Below, in pieces: positions 32,833 through 44,524 of a stretch of DNA of 64,000 nt. The position numbers and the translations under genes were made by a program. A model generated the notes under the pieces. It had not been told where the DNA came from. It ran no database searches and was given only the letters and a program-made list of their open reading frames with translations. The DNA is taken from contig MCGE01000006.1 of assembly GCA_002105175.1 (NCBI GenBank), forward strand, positions 806,001 to 870,000. The letters run 5' to 3'. The stretch is from Absidia repens. Lineage: Eukaryota > Mucoromycota > Mucoromycetes > Mucorales > Cunninghamellaceae. Position 1 is the first letter of the stretch, and each line of letters opens with the position of its first letter.

Positions 32833-34254
32833 ATCTTTAGTTTTAGTTATTCTTTGGGCCTTTTTATATCATATCATTTACACACTAATAAAACCTTCTA
32901 TTTTATTCGTACATCGACCTTCAATTGTTTTATTATTATTATTGTTACACTTGTTTACTTATGTAATATAGAAAAAAGGTGGGTTTTTAATATATCAGGG
33001 GAACAGGTTGAAAAAAAAGTCATAGCCCTGTGTTTCGGGGGAAGGGAGAGGACGGTGAGGAGGGAATGTTACCCGTGGCATGATCATATTACTTTTTTTT
33101 TTTTTCATATCATTGAAATTCAGCCCCCCCTTTTTTTTTTTTTACTGAGCTGACGTTTGACACTTTGTGCAACAAGTAGAATTAACAAGGTCGGGTCTTT
33201 TTGTAATCAGTAGTGGGTTTGAACATGATGAACGATAATCCCAAAACAAAGGGGTGACACATGAAGAATAATAAATGATACATGATATAATTGCGGAACT
33301 ACTTCATAGAAGACCGATATCAAGCTTTAATTTTGACATGTCGGAATGCGGGGTATAAAGACAATTTAACAGGGTCACTGGGACATTTGTCCGTTGTATT
33401 GTTCAAACACATGGCCCGTTCAGTCTAGACACCTATTGGAGAAATCGGCGGAAATTCAACTTGTTTAGCTTTGATACTGTATATAAAAAATGGATATTGT
33501 AATAGGTATATAATTTGATATCCAAGGGTTTATAAGGAATAAAATGAAATATATATCTGAAGACACGTTTTCTTTGTATATATGTATATATACAAAGTAA
33601 GAGTGCTGTTATAAAAATGTAATGTCGGACGGTCATCCTTTTCAGTTTGTGCAAAGGAGCACGTGTCATGGGTACCCTTTCAAAGCACAAGCAAGGCTCT
33701 CTGTTTTTCCGGAGAGATTCATTGGATCGGGAAGAGAGTTTTTTTTAAAAAAAAATATTGATTCCGATGACGCGGTACTAAACTACCCAACATATATCAC
33801 TATGAATAGAAGGATAATAGGTACAGAACTTCTAAACGAACATATACCACTATACTGTATGATAATCCCCTTGACTCTCATGATTTTCTGTGTGGTAGCG
33901 ATCTACATTAACTTACCCAACTGACTGGGAAAAGATCTCCGAAGGGAAATACCGTGCAACAATTATTCGAACCCAGACTATTCAAGAGTGTACCTTTTTT
34001 TTCACAATGTGTCACCAGCTTTTTTTTTTCTCCTTTTCTTTTGCTCTCTATTTTTTTCTTTCTTTTTCTCTTTCTTCCTTCACCGTGTTTTATATATCCT
34101 CTCCTTTACCTTTTACTTAATTTTATTTTATTTTTAATATTATATCGTACGTCGACAACACAGGGATTCTTTTACTTCTTTGTGCATTCATTCCTTTACT
34201 CTCTCATTCATTCTCTCAGCAAAACCGACTCAACTTGTGGTGTGAATGTGAACA
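32833..34254. other. Intergenic, no supported gene
   Basis: A 100-codon plus-strand frame at 33622-33924 ends in a hydrophobic stretch but has no homology signal or splice partner I can recognise. Polypyrimidine tracts before 34255 probably belong to the promoter of the RasGEF gene. Confidence 0.5.
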
Positions 34255-34417
34255 ATGCCCACCATACCTATCATTAGTCGTGCACGCGCTCTCTACGCTT
34301 TCAAATCCAACGACAAATCATCTCTTCAATTCGAGCAGGGGGATTGCATTGATGTGTTGAATAAACTAAAATCGGGATGGTGGGATGGATGGTAAGTGCC
34401 TTTATATTTCTATACTT

Positions 34418-34453
<36 letters not shown>

Positions 34454-37400
34454 ATAAGATATTCATTTATGTTACTTTATTGTGTTATTTTAGGTGTAAT
34501 GGGTCAAGGGGCTGGTTCCCAAGCAACTATGTGCATGTTATTGAAGAATTATCTGACGCCGTTGCCGTTGAACTACCAAACATCGTCGATACAGCAAAAC
34601 AGCAACAAGATGTCTATGTGGTAAGAAGTACAATCTACTGTATGTGTTATCTTGAATTTAACATCAATCCACTTTTGTAAATTAGGAATCGTTGGGCTCA
34701 TCATCACCAATGCTACGTGTACCAAAAAACGGTGTGCCATTACAACGAAATCAAGAACATAGAATCAGCCTACCCTATAATCATACAATTGATATTCAGC
34801 AACATCAGCAGCGACAATATCAATACATTAACCCTGAACCTTCTTTACCAGCAAACTGGATTATGGAAATGACAGAAGATGGAACAGACTGTTATTATTA
34901 CAACAAACTCACCGGCGAAATGCAAACATTACCACCTATTGGCTCATCAGCAGAAATACAATCAAGATCGGAAAGTAATCATGATGCAACCGTAAAGAAA
35001 ATCAGCAATACCAAATTTGATGCCTGTAGCGAACTAGGCGATACAGCAAGCTACGAAAACGACATTGTACAAGATGATGATTCTGAACTTCGCTCGGTTT
35101 CCAGTCGACTTGATGATAGAAAGGTGTTACCTAACCCTCTGATCAATATAAATCACACTGACTCATCAGATCACGTAAGTGGATACCAAAAAAAGTAACG
35201 TAAAACAAATACATTCTTTACTTACCGCAAATAATTAACTTGTTCCCTTTTAATATAGCTTCCTTCCAGCTGGGTCAAACGAACAAATCACCAAGGCCGT
35301 ACCTACTACTGTAATATTCAAACCCAAGACACGACCTGGGATATGAAAAATATTGACCCTATTACTGGTAGACTGGTAAGTCGAAATTATACATCTGTCG
35401 TACAGCACAGAATAATGATTTAACCTATCTTTTTTATCTTAGTTCACAGACAGCGGAATTCCCAATCAATTGACCACAACACTGAAACCCATCGAAGACG
35501 ACAGCATTGACAGTAAAGTACAGCAACGGATGCACGATAGCTCTTCTTCAGAAAACTCAGCAAATGTCTATCTTGACAATATCAACAAAAATGAACCTTT
35601 GACTTGGCATTTTCTATCGACACGTATTGCGATTTCAATCAATGACTTGAACCAATGCTGCAAAAACAACAAAAAACCGGTACTGACTCAATGTGCTGGC
35701 GCTGTTATAAACTCAATCAGATTCATGCTACTTGCTTCTGGAACCATAGACAAGAATTCTGCATACATCAAATCAAATGCTGTACTTCGTGGCCACCATC
35801 GCACTATGATGGCTGCAATGTCCAAGGTGATGCTTACCTCTTTTTTGGCTGCTGACAATGGTGGAAATGAGGTGAACAAGCTGATTGGTGAAAACAATGA
35901 CTTGTTGGTAGCTGTGCGCAACTTTGTCGGCGCTTGTCAAGATCTGTCTGTCCCAGTGGAACATATCGACCCAAAGCTGGTGCTGGAAAAATCTCAAGAG
36001 GGTGAATCCAAGCAACCTCCCAATCAAGGAAAAGCAGAACCAGCAAAATACGCACTTCAGCATGACCTTGCCGATAATCTGGACGTGTATGGAACAAATA
36101 TGCACGAATCAGTGGACGCCATTCTTTTTTCCATCAAGTCTGCGGGACGACTGGAATCTGGCACACAGACGACTACCGATACATCACGTTTTCAAATGGG
36201 TGCCAGCATCTTTACTCAATTTCGGAATCTCTCTAACCAAACCGGTCAATTCATTGGTCTTGTGGATGATATTGATTTTGATGCAGTTGAAAACTCTCCA
36301 TTGATGACTGATATCATGCTCAACAAGCAAGCTCTCTCAGGCGCACTGGGTCGACTTTTTTGTCACTTGCAGCAACTGACTAATCAACATATGCCGCTCG
36401 GTGATGTGCTCTTTGACATCAAACTTGCTGCTGAAAGTATTCACATTCCCATTCATGCCATCTGCGAATGCATCAACATCATCGTTTACGATCACGACAT
36501 AGAGAACCGACCATCCATGGATGTCAACATCAAAACCGGACCTAAAAAGACTCCGCTCGCAACAAGCGCAAAATCGAACGAGCCATACACCACCAATTAC
36601 GGCAACCATAGCGATCATATTGAAGATGTGCATTATGATGATGGCCAGATCTCGATCGAAGACGACCACACTACTTATATGGATGACAGCATATTTAGTG
36701 GTGGCAACCTTACATACAACGGGACAGAACTGACAGTACCGTCGACTGTGAACTCCATCAACGTCAGTGGTGACAAGTATTTGGATCAACAACAACTCTA
36801 TTCAGTACCTGCTTCGAACGAAGAACGCTCACAAGGCGATTCGCAGGCGATCGCACAATCACCCAAGCAAAACGTCGCACAACGACATGAATCATCAACT
36901 GAAGACGAAGTGACAGCCATCGACCCATTATCCACATCAACGTCAACATCAACATCAAAATCAGCAACACGGCCAGCACCAGTACCAGCGTTTATATCAA
37001 CACACGATTCCGATATTATCAAATCATCTCACAAACTCAAGAAATTCTTCGGTGATGACGTTCCTTCGACTGAGATTGTGACCACCAATCCAGCTGTGAC
37101 CGAACGACCTTCTTACCTATCGTACGATTATGACCTGACCGATATCTCATTCAATATGGAAGGCAATGTGAAGGGCGGAACCTTGGCTGCACTCGTGGAA
37201 CGACTGACGCTGCATGATTATTTGGACATGAACTTCAACAACACGTTTTTACTCACTTACCGATCCTTTTGCACATCAACCGCTCTTCTGGATCTATTGG
37301 AAGCTCGCTACAACTTGACACCACCATCGGATATATCGGACGAACACATGGAGGTATGGCGGCAAAAGAAATTGAAATTGGTACGACTACGTGTATTCAA

Positions 37401-38637
37401 TATCCTCAAAAATTGGCTCGAAGTGTACTACAATGAAGAAGACCATATTATTTTAGACCGCCTCGTAAAATTCACCAATACCACCATTCGCACCACCCTC
37501 AGTTTCTCAACAGATCAACTCGAACGACTGATTCAAAAACGAAAGGAAGGGACTGAAATGGATGTCGGGGGATTAAAAAAGCTAGTCTGGACACCTCAAT
37601 CGATGCCTCAATCCATTCTGCCCCGAAATACTAAGAAATTCAAACTGCTGGATCTGGATCCGACTGAACTTGCCCGCCAATTGACCATCAAGGACTTCAA
37701 AATGTACAGCTCTATCCGCCCCATTGAGTGCTTGGACAAGTCTTGGTCCCGTGAAACAACTGATGACGCCGCCCCTACTGCTATCAACATCCGTGCTTCT
37801 ATTGAATACTGCAATCAAATAACGTCTTGGGTTTCTGATGCTATCCTTAGTCAAAATGATATCAAGAAAAGATGTAATCTTATTAAATTCTGGGTCCAAG
37901 TCGCAGAGGTAAGTTATGATTATTTACGCTATGACATAATACCTATCACCTTTTGACTTTTTTTTTTATTTGACAGAAATGCCTAGAGCTGAACAACTTC
38001 AATACATGCATGGCTATTCTATCTGCATTTGACAATAGCTCTGTGGGTCGATTAAAAAGAACTTGGGAGGTAATCATCAAAAAATTCATGTGTCATGATA
38101 CTATATCAGTCGATTAACATCCATATTTATTTATTTTATCTCTAGTTGGTGGGTGCTAGAACAAGTCAAGTACTCTCGCACATTCGAAAAATCATGGGCG
38201 CCAATCGAAATTTTAGCGAATATCGGCAACTTATCCATTCAGTCAATCCCCCCTGCATTCCTTTCCTGGGTATTTATCTTCAAGATCTGACTTTTATCGA
38301 AGACGGCAATTCCAATGTTATCAAGAAATCCAAGGACTTGATCAATTTTGCCAAACGGGAGAAAACAGCGGAAGTTATCCGGGAAATCCAACAATATCAA
38401 ACTCTATTTTACAAACTCAAGACAGTGGATGAAATGCAAGCGTTTATCCGGACTAATTTACAAAGTACAAGAGATGAAGATCAACTCTACATGGAAAGCT
38501 TGAAGCTTGAACCAAGGTAATATTACAAAGGGTTCAGTGATTTGTATTTCGCAGGTACTCATAACATACGCTTTTATATTAGGGAGCGCGAAGATGAAAA
38601 AATCACTCGACTATTACAAGAATCTGGATTTTTGTAG
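34255..38637 (+). CDS. Ras guanine-nucleotide exchange factor with SH3 and two WW domains (Cdc25-like)
   Basis: Eight exons (34255-34391, 34494-34620, 34686-35174, 35259-35375, 35443-37908, 37977-38069, 38146-38516, 38583-38637) give 1284 aa. SH3 spans about residues 6-65 (ARALYAFKSND ... GWWDGW ... GSRGWFPSNYV). WW domains follow near 143-175 (LPANWIMEMTEDG...YYYN) and 252-283 (LPSSWVKRTNHQGRTYYCN). A long middle region is partly disordered. The RasGEF N-terminal domain starts near 853 (GNVKGGTLAALVERLT) and the catalytic Cdc25 domain near 1026 (DPTELARQLTIKDF ... FLGIYLQDLTFIEDG). It is expected to load Ras with GTP at the membrane. SH3-plus-RasGEF is classical for fungal Cdc25/Ste6/Bud5; two WW modules are less usual. 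Intron 1 has a T run of about 30. Confidence 0.95.
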
Positions 38638-39349
38638 ACTATAGATTCATTACTCCTCATGCACACACTTTTTTTTTATTTTTATTTTTACCTTTACTAT
38701 TTACTCTAGTTCACATTTTACCTTACACTTTTGTATAGTTCTTATTTTTTTTTATTTATCATATCAGCTTATCTGACTTCTACTACTCCTCCATTTTGGT
38801 ATATATATCCTTCCTTTTTTTTTTACGTATTAACTCCATATGCACACTACCTATGTTTTAATAAAAAAGTATATTCGTCTCTTTTGTCTCATATGCATCC
38901 ATTTATCGCTACTGAAGTTTCAAAGTTTCCATTTACAATGGGTTATAAGCGACACAGTTTTTTTTTTTTTATCAGAAAATGAGTGTCGCAATCATGTCAA
39001 AGGACCATATTTAGTCCAAGTCAGTGCGCAAATGTGTGATAGACTAGTAGGAATCAAATTGCAATAGAAAACAAGGTGTAGAAATTAGACATTTGAGTAG
39101 AACGAGAAAGCGCCAGCTTTCATATGAAGTGATCTAGAACCGTCAACTTCTACTAGGCGAGGGGAGTGGGGTAAATAGTTGTAGATAAACTAAATAGTAG
39201 TACAAAGCTCTCTATAACGGCACATACACGCACGGCTTATTTATATAATTGGCCGCCCAAGAATATGGGTATTTTTGATTTAAAGTAATTTAAAATTATC
39301 AAACATTTCCTGGAGCAGAGAGAGAGAGAGGGGGGGGGTGAGGAGAGTA
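38638..39349. other. RasGEF 3' flank and intergenic
   Basis: AT-rich 3' UTR with many T runs and no recognised coding sequence. An AG microsatellite and G-run (39318-39339) marks the edge of the next repeat. Confidence 0.55.
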
Positions 39350-41420
39350 ATAATAGCGGGTGAGAAGAAATCAGGCGTGTACTATGATGCTCACAAAGAA
39401 GCTATAATAGCTACATTGTTCACTTGGGTCTGGTAATGGTTTATAAAGGGGAATAATTTATTGAAGCATATTAGTGGATACTAAATTTAGAGACGCGAGA
39501 CTCATTGTAACAATGGACTCGATGGAAGAATCAATTGAGAAGAGATTAAAGTGAGATTTAACACTAATCAAAAACGGTGTGGTAATAAAAAAATGGATCT
39601 ACTGCACAGGACATGAGAGGGGCAATTTCACTGGGACTTGTAAAAAGAAACAAATTTTATTCGGATGTAGATACAAACTATATACAAACTAACACTAAAG
39701 TAAACCAATGAGGGTTTCAAAAAGCCAACTAATGGCTGTCCTAAGTCCTGAATACAAAATGAAAGGGTTTCCCCATGCATCTTGTAACCCTTGAGCTGAC
39801 GACCCTTCTAAACTAGATCTGACACTAATCGAAGTCCATCACAACCTCAAAGGAGTTCGATGGTGAAAAAAAAAGGGGCCAAAAGATAGGTGGGTAAAAA
39901 AACCATTCGTGTGAGCGGCATTTGAAACACTTCTGGTGGGCCTGATCTGTATCTGTAGTGTTGACAAAAATCCGCCTCAAGACAGTATTAATACCTTTAT
40001 TAGGAAAAACCAACAAAATATATTGATGATAATAGTATAAAATAAGTGAAAGATGGAGAAGTTATTGTTTCGTGATTATTTATCTTTATTTTGCATAGTT
40101 TCTAATCGGGATTTCAATTTATTTAGTCACGGATTTTTCCAGGAACCGATTTATTTTTACATTTACGTACTTTTTTATTTTATTTTCATGCCATTATTAT
40201 TCATGATGCCCCAGTCCCAATTGTTCGAACTATATCCAAGCTGTCCCAAAGTAATATTGATATTATTCTATTTTCTTCATATAGCCATAGCTGTTGTATT
40301 TTTAAATAAAGATAATGTTAAATATTGCTGAACTTTTTTGGGAATTTTTTATTTCTATTCAATTGTCTTGTCTTGTTTATACTATTGTGCTTGATATGTG
40401 AATATGTCAAAATGGGGGATGACGAATGTGGTGATTTTACCAAAATAATAATAATAATAATAATAATAAAGAAGGTAAGCTAAGAGACTAAGCATTTTTA
40501 CTAGAATGGCAAACTATTCGACAGTAAAGGGAAAGTAAATAGGCATTGTGGTAATTGCCTCAGGAGAACAGAACCGTCTCTATCAACGACGGTAAAAATG
40601 GATGGAAGCAAAAAGGGGATTTTTGTTGTTTCCAATAGACAATGGCGAAAAAGAATGATACCGAAGCATTTCAAACCCAGCACAAGTGTCCCATTTTTTA
40701 TGTCTCTCGCTTTCTTCTTTCTTTTCTTTTCTTCCTCCACCATTTAACTTCTTTGAAGTTGTAGTGATCTTATATTAATGTTAGGATTATTTTAGAGGGG
40801 TTTCTGGATCAGGGATTATAACATGCGAGGGGAACTCTTTCATTTTGGATTCAGGATTTCGGACCTCCATTAGTTGGCGTTTTAGAGTCTCCATTAGCTT
40901 AGTTTAGCTTTAGTTTATTCATAGTTTGAATACATATTGAATAAAAATATTATTTGCTACTTCCTTCAAGGAAAAAAAGGTTATCATGTCTACTATAAGG
41001 AATACTATTTTTCTTGTGTAGTAAACGATCTTTCATGTCTTGTGCAATGGTTCCATTTTCTATCGTGTCCATTTTTACCCACACCATTTGAGACTAGGAT
41101 TGACCATTATTAGGATTTTCTATTCTTTAAATTCCCCTTTCCCACTAGTTTTCAAGATGCCTTATACCAATACAATACAAACAAATCCCCTCGTTAGCGT
41201 CAGCTCCTTTTGTTTAGTGCTGACCATATATGCTTCAAAGAAGTTACGCTTTTTTATTACCCAACCACTGATATATTTGATAGTGAACAAAACCGTTATT
41301 GTAACTATTCCACGAACGTCCTATTGTGCACCTATTTTTAGTTCATCTATTATGATTACCTCTTTCCCAGAGCGACAGTGACTGGTTGACAGTTCTAGTT
41401 CACTTTATATCGGAAGGTAG
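39350..41420. repeat. Element D: two inverted arms of the dispersed repeat family around a 0.6 kb interior
   Basis: The left arm (39350-39990) has the copy A/B orientation, with TACAAAATGAAAGGGTTTCC and CATGCATCTTGTAACCC. The right arm (40590-41400) has the opposite orientation, with GATCAGGGATTATAACATGC and TTTCATTTTGGATTCAGG. The arms match outward past GACATGA/TCATGTC and a GGTGTGG block. The interior at 40060-40240 recurs at 18750-18960. This is the layout of a non-autonomous DNA element with long terminal inverted repeats. A reading CFKCRSHEW in the left arm may be a coding remnant. Target duplications were not found. Confidence 0.65.
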
Positions 41421-42256
41421 CCCTATTCCTGTCCCACCTACGTATCATATAAATTGATGTAGCCTTCCCTATCAAAATATATAGCCTCATTTAGATTAAA
41501 TACGCATTATCTATATATATGCAGTTTATCTTTTTTTTTCATTGCGCATGCTATAATAAAACAACAAGGAAATTTGCAAACAAGGAGCCAATTGAACACC
41601 AAGAAACTTCTCATTAGTAATAAAGGGAGTGAGGTATCAATGCTCATTCAGTTTTCCTTCCACACAAATAGAATTTCCACCTACCCTCTCAAACACGGTG
41701 CTTAGCAAGATGGGTAGACCACCCCCCTTGTGCCGCATGCTAAGAGGCACTCAGTATCAAAAACCATACTTTCGCTAAAATCGCTGACACTTGGAATACC
41801 CAAACCCATCTCCCTGTTTGAATGTGGCAAAAGCCGATTTTATTATTTCGAATTTGAAAAGGCAAATTATAAGTGTCCGAGTGTGTCTTGGTCCAATAAC
41901 GTGGGCATTTCAAAAGTCAAAAGTTCACAAGTCAAAAAAAAAAAAAAAAAAAAAAAAAAACGCAACGCACAGGACATGTACAAATAAACACATACAGATA
42001 TACAATTTGTTTTTTTGTAGAAATCCAATCTACCAATCAGAAAATATAACATGAGAATAAAAAATGATATACAGACAGATATGTTTTTTAAAAACACCCA
42101 TATAATTTATTGATTTGAGAAATAGAGACAAGAAGGGTTCATGAAATATGTAAAGGAAAAAAAAAAAAAACCAACAACAAATAATAAGGTAAACTAAATA
42201 CAAAGGGGATCCGTGGAAAAAAACGGCGGGAAGGGGCAAGAGACTGACTACAATAT
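41421..42256. other. Intergenic, no gene recognised
   Basis: AT-rich, with an A run at about 41936-41960. Short open frames on both strands show no motif. The right end is the 3' flank of the Opi1-like gene. Confidence 0.5.
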
Positions 42257-44122
42257 TCAATTCATTTCCATTGGTTCCGATTTAACAGGGTTGACGATTT
42301 GAGACAAAGACAGTGTTTTGTGGGGTTGATCTTGTTGGTCTTGTTCAGAGATCGTTTCCATCATCACATCCTCCGAACCTGATTTGCGTTGTTGCCTGGC
42401 AGCGGCAGCGGCACTAGATTTAGTAGAGCGCCGAGTGACACCGACCGAATGTAAGCGATCCAACCAAGTATCGGCACGATCAATTGTACTGGAGAACACC
42501 GTGGATACGGATTGCAGCATTTCTACCGATTCACTTCCAAAGTTGAGCAATTTGACAGACGTTTCTTGGACATGAGGTGAAGCATGGGGTCCAAGCGTGG
42601 GTGACGTGATAGGGGACGATGGCGTAGTGGAGGAGTTCAAAAGTGCCCAGCGACTTGGTAGAGCAAGGATAAACGACCGCACAGTTCCTTTTGCTTGTTC
42701 TGGTAATCCAGCACCTGCGTATTTACTGATAACTTCCACAACTTTCCGTAAGGTTTCGATCACTTCCTTTTTAATTGCTGCTAACATGCCTGCTGGGTTG
42801 GTGTGGGTTGAAACGGTGGTTGACGATGAAGATGAATTGGATGACGATCCAGTCGCCATGGACACCAAGACATTTCGAAGCAAGGTCATTTGTTGATCAA
42901 TATGTTGAGCGGCATACTATGTTGGTTTTTCGATAAAATAAAGAGTGGGAGAATAGTTAGTTACATGTCACACTATGATTGTACTAATTGGTAAAATAAA
43001 ATCGTGTCTTTTTTCTTTTGACTTTACCTGCAACCAAGAAAGACAATACTTCAAGCACTTCATACTTTCTTCGCTGATAACAGCAGCAGTGGTTCCAGCA
43101 GCAGCACCAGCATGTACCACCAATTGCTTCCACCGACTTCGAGAGACTGCTGGGCGTTGATGATGATGATGAATGGTAGTGGGGGATTTGGCGGAAAGGG
43201 TATATGATCGATGTGGTGAAGTGGATCGAGAACCAGATCGTGATAATGATTTTTTGTGTCCTATAAAACGAAAAATACTTATTAGTACACTCTGCGTATG
43301 AAAAAATAAGAAGAGTACTTACCCCGTCTATGAGAAATTTCTTGTTGTTGAGTATCGCTGATAGATGTATTGGCCAGAGCAGTGGTGGCAGCAGTGGTAG
43401 GGTCATCTTCGTTAGGATAGTATTCGTACTTCTATACCACACCAAACAACATCAAAAGAGAATGATGAATTAATATAATAAACAAGTCTAGATGTTTCAA
43501 GATTTTTATTTGTTGGGGTAAGACTTACGTTTTGGGATTCGATGAGAGCTTGTCTACCAAACTTGTCATAGATAGGGGAAGCAATAGATTCCACCATTTC
43601 GGCTCCGTATTTCACCACAGGACTTGATGCTTTCGAAGATTCATAGGCTCGAAGTGCGGAATGGACAAATGGATGGTTGGATACACGCTGCATAAAGTGT
43701 TGCTGTTGTTGCTGTGATGACGATGATTCTAAAGTCGCAGATTGCCTTGAGTCGTCTTCAAAAGTAGAATCGCTTGAGAAAGATTGGCGTGCTGACTGTA
43801 TCGATCCTGAAGGAGTGGCTATTGCAGGTGAGCTTGGTGTGGTTGAAGGTGCCGACATAGAAGAGATGGGTGGAAGCATGATAGGTGGAACCTTTACTGT
43901 TGATCCATTTTTCGCTATAAATTAAAACATAACAGATGAGTTTGATTGTGTGGCAAAAGAGCATCTTTTCGCAGGAAGCATACCGTTAGCTAGATCACCC
44001 AGTGCTTCCGCCGCTAATTGGACTTCAGGGTCGTGTGGGCCAAGTGAGGTTTGTGTCGTTTGTTGTTCTTGTTGTTGTTCCATGTTGCACAGCTTCGTAA
44101 TTGACATTGGTGACTGTGACAT
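42257..44122 (-). CDS. Opi1-like transcriptional regulator (clock-controlled protein 8 family)
   Basis: Five exons in coding order: 44122-43984, 43914-43529, 43431-43323, 43260-43028, 42916-42257 (508 aa), all in phase. Family landmarks are EVQLAAEALGDLANG near the N-terminus, NHPFVHSALRAYESSKASS and VVKYGAEMVESIASP in the middle, SRSRWKQLVVHAGAA, and EESMKCLKYCLSWLQ. YAAQHIDQQMTLLRNVL then follows. In yeast, Opi1 represses phospholipid (INO) genes in response to phosphatidic acid; filamentous fungi have related CCG-8 proteins. Long Ser/Gln-rich linkers separate the blocks, and the C-terminal tail ends in acidic and Lys-containing sequence. Assignment to the family is firm; targets in this organism are unknown. 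Confidence 0.88.
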
Positions 44123-44524
44123 GATATGAATTGTAAAGGTCTGTATATAGGACTAGAATGAGATAACAAAAGAAGAAAGAAAACGTTAAGATGAGAAGAT
44201 GGAAAAGGTTGGGGAAACAAAAAAAAAATTCAAATGGCGACATTTTTCACATGTGCACAACTTTATCCACCCCATCTTTACCTTATTTAGATCAACTCGA
44301 CCCAGAAACAGTAAATCTTGGGAACAATCAGTTCAATCACAGCGATCAACTCTTGGTAAGGTACTGCGATTAGACGATACACACTTACCAACAACATCAA
44401 AAATGTAATTGAGTAATAAAAGAAGTATATTTATTTCAATCAAGAATATAAAAAATAAATAAATGCATATAAAAAACCAATAAAAAAGGCGAGGAAAGGG
44501 GTTAAAAAAAAGATATTCTATAAC
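44123..44524. other. Spacer between two minus-strand genes
   Basis: About 400 bp holding the 3' flank of the downstream-coordinate gene and the promoter of the Opi1-like gene. No gene is seen. Confidence 0.55.

Noticed and set aside
33622..33924. 100-codon plus-strand frame with a C-terminal hydrophobic stretch
   Set aside because: No homology signal, no splice partners, AT-driven composition and no conserved motif; not called as a gene.
36337..36795. Minus-strand frame within the RasGEF gene
   Set aside because: Shadow of the long plus-strand exon; no motif.
41700..41760. tRNA-like stretch near GTGCTTAGCAAGATGGGTAG
   Set aside because: No A and B box pair and no cloverleaf could be formed.
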